From Lachnospiraceae bacterium UBA935 (GTDB lineage: Bacteria > Bacillota > Clostridia > Lachnospirales > Lachnospiraceae), in assembly GCA_002293525.1 (NCBI GenBank), contig DBDJ01000026.1, forward strand, positions 10,200 through 74,199: a stretch of 64,000 bases of DNA, written 5' to 3'. Of the stretch, positions 52,982 through 61,187 are shown in pieces; the stretch's first letter is position 1, and every line of letters begins with the position of its first letter. Position numbers and translations under genes: made by a program. The notes under the pieces are model-generated. The model worked only from the letters and a program-made list of their open reading frames with translations, searched no databases and was not told the origin of the DNA.

Positions 52982-53560
52982 TTAAGCAGCAGCTTTCTTG
53001 TGAAATATTTTACCCAGGATCAGCAGCAGGCTTACCATGGCAAAACATGCGGCTATTACCCTGCACATCATGTCCCATCCAAGTAAAAAGCAAGAAGCCA
53101 TTATAACAGCTTCGATAATCCAGTTTCTTCTGGCAATTCCACCGTATTTGACATGCTCCTCAGCGGTCATCGGTTTGTTCTCCGCTTCCAGGGGCGCAAT
53201 AAAAAACATGCAATAAACAGAGATAAGGACGATGACCAGGTAGACCCACCAAGTGAACGGCAGATACTTGATGCCGGCCATGATGCCAAACTGAAACAGT
53301 GAGGTGAAAAAATAGCACTGAAGCTGAGTTTTGGCATGAAATCCGCCAGCATAAATCCTGATTGGCGTAAACAGGATCAAGTAAGCTACGGTCTGCCAGA
53401 CCATATTTAGCATAGCACCGATTAGGATTGCAGTGAGCCAATTAATCACCATGATAACGCCTTGAACCATGCCATATTCATATAACTCCCGGTCCTCTTC
53501 AATAATTACATCCTGTAAAATCATTTTATCGGTTATTTTTTGAGCTGCTTTTGTTAACAT
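52982..53560 (-). CDS. AgrB-like peptide-processing membrane protease
   Basis: 192 residues with about five helices. The catalytic pair His75 and Cys82 appears as GGFHAKTQLQCYFF with the expected spacing of seven. AgrB proteins trim and cyclise an AgrD propeptide to make an autoinducing peptide. GGAAAGGGG precedes the start. No AgrD-like gene is visible on either side; a nine-codon frame, MDKLKYNIT, lies between this gene and the next with a ribosome-binding site. No AgrC/AgrA pair is adjacent. Confidence 0.9.
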   Translation of the reverse strand: MLTKAAQKITDKMILQDVIIEEDRELYEYGMVQGVIMVINWLTAILIGAMLNMVWQTVAYLILFTPIRIYAGGFHAKTQLQCYFFTSLFQFGIMAGIKYLPFTWWVYLVIVLISVYCMFFIAPLEAENKPMTAEEHVKYGGIARRNWIIEAVIMASCFLLGWDMMCRVIAACFAMVSLLLILGKIFHKKAAA

Positions 53561-53609
53561 TTGTCCCCTTTCCGCTTAACGGTAAAACAACGCTTTTTCA
53601 ATATGCAAC

Positions 53610-53773
53610 AAAATCATTATGTAATAAGAGTAATTAATACAATATAAATTATAATATAATAAAAAACATAATACAAGAAAAATCGTTATACAATAAAAAA
53701 TCGCAATAGAATCACAATGCAGTAAAAATAAAAATATAAAAAATCATTATACAGTAAAATCATTATACAATTA
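53610..53773. repeat. Degenerate AAATCATTATACARTAA repeats
   Basis: Recognisable copies near 53610, 53680, 53699, 53741 and 53757, the last two adjacent. Very AT-rich and directly 3' of the BadF/BadG-family gene ending at 53813. Confidence 0.6.
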
Positions 53774-53812
53774 AATATAAATTTATCAAATGTCTTTAGA
53801 TAATATTAAATC

Positions 53813-54844
53813 TTAAAAATACTTCTCCAAGGCAGTAACAATGGTTTTCATATCTATATTTACTCCGGCGCTTTGAAAGGCCCAGAATACCGCTCCAGCA
53901 ACCGGAACGGCATCAAGACTCAAAAACTCCAGATCACGGTTTCCTAATCTGTTTCGTACCAGGTCTTCAATCAGATCGGGCAGGATCCGCACCTTTTCTT
54001 TTACAAAAACAGAACCGACCAGAGTCACATATACCGTCTTATCTTCGGGAAAATCCAGCTCATTTACCAGATGGATGATTCCGCCGGCATAATGCTTTGC
54101 CGATTTTTTCAGAATATTCGTTGCCACGGCATCTCCCTTGTCGGCAGCTTCAAACACCAGACGGTTCAGGTAATTGACAATAACCTCATCATCTTCGAGC
54201 CAGTCGGTGATGGTTTCGCTATAGTCTTTTTTGTCGCTGATCCCGATCCGCTCAAAAATCATCCGGCTTAACAGCGTGGCCGGCTCGCTCTTAAATAATT
54301 CGCCATAAACCGCGCCCAGAACCTGCTTTCCATACCAGCCGCTGCCGCCGCAGTCATTGGAAATCGATCCGATCCCGCCCACTTGAACGTGGATGCCGCT
54401 GTGGTCAACCGCTGCCATGGTAGAGCCGGTTCCGTTGATGGCACAGATGCCGACACCTCCCGGGCAGCCTGCCGCCACGCCCAGATAAGCATCATTACAT
54501 AAGGTAAATCGATCGAGCCCGATCTCCCGGAGCATCCCCGAGATGATTTTATGCTGCCGATGCGTATCAACCCCGGCCAAGCCGAAGACACCATAGCTCA
54601 CATCGCTGACACTTGCCCCGGCGGCAGCCAAGGCTTCCGTTATATAATCAGCCAGTACTTTTTCCAGCTCGTCAAAGGAGCCTTCCATATTTTCATGGTT
54701 CAGCGGTCCATGGACGGCGACACCCACACACTTACCGCTCATATCAAACAGTCCCAGATGGCTTTTCGTACCGCCGCCGTCAATACCGATAATTAACTTA
54801 CCGGAATCGTTCATATCATTTACTTCTTCCATATCACTTTTCAT
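53813..54844 (-). CDS. BadF/BadG-family sugar kinase (N-acetylglucosamine kinase-like)
   Basis: 343 residues of the ASKHA fold: phosphate-1 motif LIIGIDGGGTKSHLGLF, GVFGLAGVDTHRQ, and adenosine region AINGTGSTMAAV. The best-known relatives phosphorylate N-acetylglucosamine or glucosamine. The ATG at 54844 overlaps the GH4 stop as ATGA; later in-frame ATGs at 54832 and 54814 are alternatives. Pairing with GH4 suggests it phosphorylates the sugar that GH4 then needs, or the sugar released (inference). Confidence 0.87.
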   Translation of the reverse strand: MKSDMEEVNDMNDSGKLIIGIDGGGTKSHLGLFDMSGKCVGVAVHGPLNHENMEGSFDELEKVLADYITEALAAAGASVSDVSYGVFGLAGVDTHRQHKIISGMLREIGLDRFTLCNDAYLGVAAGCPGGVGICAINGTGSTMAAVDHSGIHVQVGGIGSISNDCGGSGWYGKQVLGAVYGELFKSEPATLLSRMIFERIGISDKKDYSETITDWLEDDEVIVNYLNRLVFEAADKGDAVATNILKKSAKHYAGGIIHLVNELDFPEDKTVYVTLVGSVFVKEKVRILPDLIEDLVRNRLGNRDLEFLSLDAVPVAGAVFWAFQSAGVNIDMKTIVTALEKYF

Positions 54845-56124
54845 GAGAAAAACCTCGTTAAATATTCTTTGTTTGCTTCCAGCATTTCATCCAGCATCGG
54901 CTTTGCTTTTTCATAATCCCCGATCAGCGGATGCACCATCAATGCCGCCAGCGCAGCATCCCTGTCGCCGTTAAGAGCCGCCTTGACGGTAAGTTTTTCG
55001 TAAGCCTTAACAGCCCGCATCAGTCCGCTCACATAGTCATTATATACCGCTACCGGCAGCGCCCTGATCCCTTTTTTATCCACAATACACTTGACTTCAA
55101 CCACATCATCGTCATCCATAAACGGAACCGCGCCATTATTCTTGGCAGCTACCACATGAATGTCACCTTTATCGTTGGCCAGCGAATCGGCCACGGAAAC
55201 AGCCGCCGTCGAATAAAGCGAACCACCGCGTTTTTCCAGTTCCACAGGCTTGTCGGTCAGATAAAGATCGGCATATTGATCAAGCAGTTTTTTCTCCAGA
55301 TCCAGGCAGATTTCACCTCGGGTCTGTTCCGCCTTCAGACATTTTTGAAACTGTTTCTCGCGGGCATAAAAATAGCTTAAATAAGAAGACGGAATATAAG
55401 GAACCGCACGCAGCAATTCCGGATCATATTCAATCTCTGGCACATTTTTCATGGCAGCCCCGGCCTTGCCGGACAGAGCGGCTACCAGATTCTCAGTTTC
55501 ACCGTGCTTCACAACAGAAGTAATCCAGCTTAAGTGGTTTAAACCGACATATTCATAGTCAAATGCCTTGGTTCCGAGTGTATCTTCGATTTCTTGTACC
55601 ATATTGATGGCACAGTTGCATAAGCCGATCATATTGACATCGGTATGGCCCAGTACAGCTTGGGCAATGATTCCAGAAGGGTTGGAAAAATTAATCAGCC
55701 AGGCATTATCTGCCGATAGCTGCTTCATCCGTTCCGCCACGTCCATGATCACCGGAACGGTTCTCAGGGCTTTCATAAAACCGCCCGCTCCGGTTGTTTC
55801 CTGTCCGAGGCAGCCGTATTTCAGCGGGATTTTTTCATCGCGGATTCTGGCAGCCATCTTGCCGACACGTACCTGTCCGAATACAAATGCGGCTCCCTCA
55901 AGTGCCAGATCCAGATCCGTCGTCAGTGTGAATTCACCCCGGAAACCGCCGACCATAAGTTGCCGTTTGGCAAGGCTCCCTACAGTGTGTAAGCGTGTTT
56001 CATCGATATCCATTAGGGTAAAATTGTCAAAAGGCAGTTCTTCCTGCCGGGTTATGAACCCTTCGATCAGTTCCGGTGTGTAGGTGCTGCCGGCGCCGAT
56101 GATCGTTGCTTTTAGTTTTGGCAT
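54841..56124 (-). CDS. GH4 glycosidase (6-phospho-beta-glucosidase type)
   Basis: 427 residues. NAD-binding IIGAGSTYTPELIEG, INFSNPSGI, metal-binding Cys169 in MIGLCNCAINM and His197 in VGLNHLSWI, and TGAGGFMKALR. GH4 enzymes use NAD+ and Mn2+ and a redox elimination mechanism on 6-phosphoglycosides, though some act on unphosphorylated substrates. The sequence before the catalytic Cys is closest to beta-6-phosphoglucosidases. No PTS gene is in view, so the source of a phosphorylated substrate is unclear. CAAGGAGGAAT precedes the start, and element R3 copy 2 lies just upstream. Confidence 0.9.
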   Translation of the reverse strand: MPKLKATIIGAGSTYTPELIEGFITRQEELPFDNFTLMDIDETRLHTVGSLAKRQLMVGGFRGEFTLTTDLDLALEGAAFVFGQVRVGKMAARIRDEKIPLKYGCLGQETTGAGGFMKALRTVPVIMDVAERMKQLSADNAWLINFSNPSGIIAQAVLGHTDVNMIGLCNCAINMVQEIEDTLGTKAFDYEYVGLNHLSWITSVVKHGETENLVAALSGKAGAAMKNVPEIEYDPELLRAVPYIPSSYLSYFYAREKQFQKCLKAEQTRGEICLDLEKKLLDQYADLYLTDKPVELEKRGGSLYSTAAVSVADSLANDKGDIHVVAAKNNGAVPFMDDDDVVEVKCIVDKKGIRALPVAVYNDYVSGLMRAVKAYEKLTVKAALNGDRDAALAALMVHPLIGDYEKAKPMLDEMLEANKEYLTRFFS

Positions 56125-56152
56125 GTTATTCCTCCTTGAGTTTTCTGTTATC

Positions 56153-56450
56153 TAAGCGGTCATGTTTTGTTGGGCTGGTAAGCGGTCATCGTCATGTTGC
56201 GCAGCAAATCATCTGCTCCGGTTCAGTCGTACGAAAATAAGTACGACTAAGTTTCTCACCCTGCCTATTGGCAACCATCCGGGCCGCCATCAAGCACCAT
56301 CCATGGCGCATGATGGCTTGTGCGGCCATCCGTGGCCGCCCATCCCTAGTTTATCTAGTGAGAAACTAAGTAGTACTAATTTTCTCCCGGATTCACCTGA
56401 GCAGATGATTTGCTGCGCAACATGACGATTCGGTATTTCAACTGGTAGTT
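56153..56450 (-). repeat. Palindromic mobile-like element R3, copy 2
   Basis: Read on the minus strand it begins AACTACCAGTTGAAATACCG. Perfect 31-bp arms lie at 56399-56429 and 56188-56218. The interior holds the TTAGTACTACTTAG / CTTAGTCGTACTTA palindrome and nested GGATGG-rich hairpins. ATGACCGCTTA occurs twice at its end. The element forms the upstream region of the GH4 gene in the same orientation, ending 29 bases before its start. The 56125-56819 gap contains this copy, copy 3 and about 190 AT-rich bases with no gene. Confidence 0.9.
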
Positions 56451-56646
56451 CAAATATTGTAATTACACTCCTCTTTTCTCGGTCAGATATTTCCTCATCA
56501 ACTATGCAGTGGTTAGTCCTGCTGTTTAAGTATGCAATATGGTCTCAACGATAGACCGTTGCTTATTCAACGTGATTGATATTAAAATATATTGTTCATG
56601 GCAATCTGATTTGGCTAATAAAATCATCTTAAAAATGACGACTCAA

Positions 56647-56810
56647 AACTACCGGTTTGAATACCGAATCGGCATGTGGACCTAGAAATCATCTGCTCAG
56701 GCGAATCCGGGAGAAACTTAGTTGTACTTATTTTCGTATGACTGAGCCGGAGCAGATGATTTCTAGGTCCACATGCCGATGACCGTCTTCCTATAAGTAG
56801 ATGACCGTCT
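56647..56810 (+). repeat. Palindromic mobile-like element R3, copy 3 (internally deleted)
   Basis: Begins AACTACCGGTTTGAATACCG; perfect 31-bp arms at 56668-56698 and 56750-56780 enclose only 51 bases, keeping AACTTAGTTGTACTTA but lacking the central part. ATGACCGTCT occurs twice at the end. It abuts the GH8 stop codon, on the opposite strand. Confidence 0.88.
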
Positions 56811-56819
56811 TCCCGCTCC

Positions 56820-58325
56820 TTACGGCTGCCACCAATTCCCACTGGCTGTCAGCATAACCAAAAACTGAATATAGTCGCCATATGTATCGCCATCATACGT
56901 GGCAATTCCCACTTCAAACGGCTGCCAGTTATCGTCACCAATATCTTTCCATGTTGTCCAGCCGGTATAAAACCCGTCAACGAGAGGCTGATTCTGAGCG
57001 CCGGCCGCCGCTACGAGGAAGGGAGCGGCAAACAAGTCCGGCTCGGTCCAGTTGAAAAGGTCAGATTCGCCACCGCCGGTGCCGTCCAGTTCTACCGGGC
57101 CGAGGTTTTCTATTCCTTTGCTGCCGGCAAACCCGCTTAACGGCGCTATTACATCGCTATACAAGGAAAAGCCGTCATTGCTGAAATCACCGAACAGAAG
57201 GTAATCAGTACCTAGTCGCCAGGGAACGCGGCAGGCATTATAAGCGAAGGTATTGTCGCTGCCTTCCAGCAGGTCAGCCGGAGCGGCTTCCCATTGGCCG
57301 TCGGCATTCCTTACAGCAAAATCTGGCAGCAGGCCATGGGTATGGCCTGCGGTGGTTTCGCTGGCAATAATGTCGCTGATCACGTCATAGGTGGCATCAA
57401 TGACGGCCTGCCAGTCATGATTCGGATCTGCTTTTTGATAGGCTTTTAAATGGCCAAGGATAAAATCTGACGGCCGGGTGGCACCCTGAAGGGCGGGGTC
57501 ATCCGATGTTTTTGCCCAATCGCCTAGCAATAAGGTATGATATGTATCGTGTACGCAATAAGTCCAGAGATCATCCAGCATGTCAAGGGCGATCTGCTGG
57601 TAATTATATTTGCCGTCGCTGCCCCATTGCTTGTCGGCCAGCAGCAGGGAAAAGATGATATCCATGTCGCCGTCTGTAGCGCTGTCACCGTTAGCAGACT
57701 GAGTAAACGGCGCTTTTTTGACACCGCTTTCTACCGAATATCCGAAAGGTGTGCCGGGATCGTCCATATATCCGTTCAGTTCCCAGCAAAACAGGCGGTT
57801 TCCGATTGCGCTGGGATAGGTTTGAACGGTACGCAGCATGGCATCGTAATAATCCTTCAGGCCGGCACTGCCAAAGATCCATTCATCTGCCGTCAGGTTC
57901 AACTGTGTTTCACTTCCGGCCATATAGGCCATAATCAGCATGCCATAACCTTGGGATTCGGAAACATTGATATGACACCATTCGATTTCTCCCTGTGACA
58001 GCTCATATCCTAGCGAATGACGGATGACCATCCGGAAACCGTCTTTGGTCTGTGGGCCGTTGGTATCCACGATCAGGTCGTTCAGCAGAAATTCTTTGAA
58101 CATAGCAAGGATCATGGCGTCTGTCTCTTCAACGGTTTTATTTTGTGGTTTTAGAGGCTGGATTGCATATTGCTGTAAGGCATCATGCTGGGGAAAAGGA
58201 AATTGCGCTTCTGTGGATGACGTTGCTGCAGTGCTCGCGTTCCTCCATATGAGAAGGGCAATTATGCCAATAATAAATAAACAGATAATGATGATAATGC
58301 CTCGGTTTGCCTGTATTGATTTCAT
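56820..58325 (-). CDS. GH8 glycosidase, membrane-anchored or secreted
   Basis: 501 residues. N-terminal hydrophobic segment (about 9-27) with a flanking Lys/Arg, consistent with an uncleaved anchor or signal peptide. GH8 acid Glu123 in NVSESQGYGMLIM and the acidic cluster in ATDGDMDIIFSLLLA (218-222) are intact. The family includes endoglucanases, licheninases, chitosanases and xylanases with inverting mechanism; which one is not clear. It follows the ROK gene by 35 bases and feeds the neighbouring GH4/kinase route or the third importer. It is the only evident surface glycanase in the window. Confidence 0.9.
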   Translation of the reverse strand: MKSIQANRGIIIIICLFIIGIIALLIWRNASTAATSSTEAQFPFPQHDALQQYAIQPLKPQNKTVEETDAMILAMFKEFLLNDLIVDTNGPQTKDGFRMVIRHSLGYELSQGEIEWCHINVSESQGYGMLIMAYMAGSETQLNLTADEWIFGSAGLKDYYDAMLRTVQTYPSAIGNRLFCWELNGYMDDPGTPFGYSVESGVKKAPFTQSANGDSATDGDMDIIFSLLLADKQWGSDGKYNYQQIALDMLDDLWTYCVHDTYHTLLLGDWAKTSDDPALQGATRPSDFILGHLKAYQKADPNHDWQAVIDATYDVISDIIASETTAGHTHGLLPDFAVRNADGQWEAAPADLLEGSDNTFAYNACRVPWRLGTDYLLFGDFSNDGFSLYSDVIAPLSGFAGSKGIENLGPVELDGTGGGESDLFNWTEPDLFAAPFLVAAAGAQNQPLVDGFYTGWTTWKDIGDDNWQPFEVGIATYDGDTYGDYIQFLVMLTASGNWWQP

Positions 58326-58360
58326 TCTTGCAATCCCTCCTTTTTCTCTTGTGTTTTTAC

Positions 58361-59548
58361 TTATTTTGGATCTTGCGGTTTTTCTACTTTTGGATCTTCG
58401 GTTTTTTCTTCGGCATTGTCGAGAGCCAGCAGTGTGTCGAGGCGCATGTCGGTTACTTTGCGGCTTCCGCCTATCAGAGCCGGGCTGGTGACGCTTTGAT
58501 GCCGTATGGTTATTCCGAATGGGGACAGGCGTCCGGCTTTGCGCTGCACTGCGTCAAAAAACTCGTCTCCCAGCAATTCAACCGTCAGCCCTCCTAATAT
58601 AAAATCAGAGATATTTATCATAGCTGAACAGGTGACGATGATATTTGAGATCACGTCGGAGATGGTGTCTATCATAATGGTGCGTGCTTCCGGAATCATC
58701 TCTGATAATCCAAACCGTCTGTCAAAGCCAAAGCGTTTTTTTAAGGCATCCAGTCCGATCATGTCTTCGATACTGCGAAGGTGATGAGGTGATGCCTCAC
58801 TGGCGTAAGGCATCAGTCCGATTTCGCCTGCCGTAAAGGAAGGGCCGCGCCGGAGTTTGCCTTCCAGTACCAGTCCCATACCGACATTGGAACCTATGGA
58901 AATAAAGGCCATGTCAGGAACTTTGGTGTTGTAAAATTCCCCATAAACAGCGGCATTTACATCATTTTCAATATATACCGGGGCGCCGATCCGGGCGCCT
59001 GCTTCCGCAAGCAGTGCTTCGATCTGATAGGAAGTGTTCAGGGCGAAGCTAGGGGCAAAAGATATCTCCTGATGGATGTCGTCTACCACTCCGGGGAGGC
59101 ATAGTCCCATCCCCAGCAGTCTGTTCACCGGACGGCCTTTTTCCGCCAGGCTGGCAATCAGCCGCTCGGCAATTTCGCAGGGCTGTTCTACCAGAAGAGC
59201 ATGAATGCCGCCCCGGACTTCGGCGGTTTCTTCCGCCAGCAGCTCACAGGCAAGATTCAGGATTCCCACGCTGATGATGCTTCCTTCGTGAAGCACCGCA
59301 ATAATATGGGCTGCCTCCGGGTTAAATGCATATACTTGCGGTTTGCGCCCTACTTGACCGGCACTTTCTTCACCCATCCATTCCGCTAGGCCAAAGTCAG
59401 TAAAATACTGCATAATTTTCATCGCTGTCTGCAGACTGACATGCAGTTCCCTGGCGATCTCCACCCGGGAAATCTTTCGTTGTGTAGCTAACAGTGCAAA
59501 GGCTTTTTGCCGGTGACCTTTTTTTACGGCGGAAACAGGATTATTCAT
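58361..59548 (-). CDS. ROK-family transcriptional repressor without zinc motif
   Basis: 395 residues. An N-terminal helix-turn-helix (KISRVEIARELHVSLQTAMKIM) precedes a ROK sugar-binding domain (GMGLCLPGVVDD, PVYIENDVNAAVYGEF, FISIGSNVGMGLVLEG). The kinase-type DxGGT phosphate motif is absent and the usual CxCGxxGCxE zinc site is replaced by a cysteine-free stretch after AGEIGLMPYA, so it should bind but not phosphorylate sugar. The charged tail (EEKTEDPKVEKPQDPK) is unusual. GGAGG precedes the start. It most likely controls GH8 and the third importer, whose promoter carries a palindrome. Confidence 0.9.
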   Translation of the reverse strand: MNNPVSAVKKGHRQKAFALLATQRKISRVEIARELHVSLQTAMKIMQYFTDFGLAEWMGEESAGQVGRKPQVYAFNPEAAHIIAVLHEGSIISVGILNLACELLAEETAEVRGGIHALLVEQPCEIAERLIASLAEKGRPVNRLLGMGLCLPGVVDDIHQEISFAPSFALNTSYQIEALLAEAGARIGAPVYIENDVNAAVYGEFYNTKVPDMAFISIGSNVGMGLVLEGKLRRGPSFTAGEIGLMPYASEASPHHLRSIEDMIGLDALKKRFGFDRRFGLSEMIPEARTIMIDTISDVISNIIVTCSAMINISDFILGGLTVELLGDEFFDAVQRKAGRLSPFGITIRHQSVTSPALIGGSRKVTDMRLDTLLALDNAEEKTEDPKVEKPQDPK

Positions 59549-59724
59549 TACGGACCTCCAAATTATGTAATTGATCTTTAGTATTTTTGGCTTATGATAT
59601 AATAATGCCTGTTTCCTATTATAATATAAAATCTTTACTTAATATATAATTTTTCTTACTAGTTTATATACTTTATATAGTTTTATACTACAATTATCAG
59701 TCTAGTAATGAGCGCTGTTGCAGT

Positions 59725-59877
59725 CAGCTGTATTGCGCCAGCTGTATTGCGCCAGCTGTATTGCGCCAGCTGTATTGCGCCAGCTGTATTGCGTCATCTG
59801 TATTGCGTCATCTGTATTGCGTCATCTGTATAGCAGTCATCTGCAGCGGTCATCTGTTTTAGTCATATGTAGGTGAC
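59725..59877. repeat. 14-bp tandem repeat array
   Basis: Eight 14-base units start at 59725, 59739, 59753, 59767, 59781, 59795, 59809 and 59823: five CAGCTGTATTGCGC-type, then three CATCTGTATTGCGT-type, then decaying copies to about 59877. No spacers, so not CRISPR. It is upstream of the third importer and the ROK gene. The rest of 59549-60177 is AT-rich; no gene seen. Confidence 0.9.
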
Positions 59878-60141
59878 AGATTGTTGGTCATGCATTTATT
59901 GGTTATTTTTTTTTAAGACTGAAGAATAAAATAAACAAAGGATTCAATAAAACTTAGCTTATCTGTGACAATAATTCATTATGTAGTGATAAATAAAACG
60001 ATTATTAATAAATAATATTAACTAATAGCTATCTATATACTATATACAAACAGTAAGATATTTGTCAACACCTAATGAGATTATTTATAAATTTGTACAA
60101 TGTGTTGGGATATGTTAAGTATATTTAGTACATATTAACAA

Positions 60142-60199
60142 TTTACACGATGGCCCAAGCTTGCTATAATAAATTAATTAGTTAACGATGTTAACTAAT
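60142..60199 (+). promoter_or_regulatory. Promoter with ROK/XylR-like palindromic operator
   Basis: TTTACA (60142-60147) and TATAAT (60165-60170), 17 bases apart. Just downstream TTAGTTAAC-GAT-GTTAACTAA (60178-60198) is a perfect palindrome covering the start point, the classic repressor roadblock. TTAGTT/AACTAA half-sites resemble XylR-type ROK operators. Confidence 0.75.
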
Positions 60200-60224
60200 G
60201 CATGGCAAAGGAGGGAGATTCGGT

Positions 60225-61187
60225 TTGGAACGTGAAAAAAAAGCCTTAAAGCCACGAAAAGGTGCCAAAGGAAGTTTTGCGCAACGTTTTTATAAACAGC
60301 GCTATCTGATGATTATGTCCCTGCCGTTTGTTATCTGGTGTTTCATATTTAGCTATCTGCCTATGTTTGGCTGGATTATGGCTTTTCAGGATTTCAAGCT
60401 GCAGCGCTCGTTAACGGAAAGCTTTTTTACGGCAGAGTGGGTCGGTTTGCAGCATTTTCAAGAATTATTCCGGGATGAACGGTTTTATTTTGCTTTGCGC
60501 AATACCTTGGGTATGAGTATCTTGGGTATTACGATCGGCTTTGTGATTCCGATTGTCTTTGCCATCATGATCAATGAATTGCGGAACGGCCTATTTAAGA
60601 GAACGATTCAGACGATTTCCTATCTGCCGCACTTTATTTCATGGGTCATTGCGGCAGGGATGATCAGTCAGATGCTTTCTGCCAATGGACCGGTCAACGA
60701 CCTCCTGATTTCGGCCGGGGTTTTAGATGAACGGGTGCCGTTTCTGGGCATCGGCGAGATGTTCTGGGGAATTATTACTGTTTCTGATATCTGGAAAGAA
60801 GTCGGCTGGAATGCGATCGTCTTTCTGGCGGCTATCACCAGCGTGGATACCGCCTTGTATGAAGCTGCCGAAGTGGACGGGGCAGGGCGGTTCCGGCGTA
60901 TCTGGCATATTACCCTTCCAAGTATCAGCAATGTCATCATGGTTATCTTGATTATGAATATCGGCTGGCTGGTAAACGTCGGCTTTGAGCGTCAGATGCT
61001 GCTGGGCAGTGACCAGATCCGCAGGTGGGCAGAAGTACTCGACATCTATGTCTTGCGTTTCGGCATCGGAATGGGACGGTATTCCTACGGCACGGCGATC
61101 GGTATCTTCCGGTCCTCGGTTTCCATCATCCTTTTATATGTAGCGAACCGTCTGGCCAAGCGCTCATCAGGAGGAGGTATCATATGA
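60225..61187 (+). CDS. ABC sugar permease 3, LplB-type, TTG start
   Basis: 320 residues, six helices, EAA loop in LYEAAEVDGAGRFRRIWHIT. A TTG at 60225 with AAAGGAGG ten bases upstream is preferred; the ATG at 60198 lies in the operator and would put the ribosome-binding site inside the gene. The first residues are strongly basic (EREKKALKPRKGAKG). First gene of the third importer operon. Confidence 0.9.
   Translation: MEREKKALKPRKGAKGSFAQRFYKQRYLMIMSLPFVIWCFIFSYLPMFGWIMAFQDFKLQRSLTESFFTAEWVGLQHFQELFRDERFYFALRNTLGMSILGITIGFVIPIVFAIMINELRNGLFKRTIQTISYLPHFISWVIAAGMISQMLSANGPVNDLLISAGVLDERVPFLGIGEMFWGIITVSDIWKEVGWNAIVFLAAITSVDTALYEAAEVDGAGRFRRIWHITLPSISNVIMVILIMNIGWLVNVGFERQMLLGSDQIRRWAEVLDIYVLRFGIGMGRYSYGTAIGIFRSSVSIILLYVANRLAKRSSGGGII

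Noticed and set aside
59725..59877. CRISPR array
   Set aside because: Repeats are 14 bp and contiguous, with no unique spacers and no cas genes nearby.
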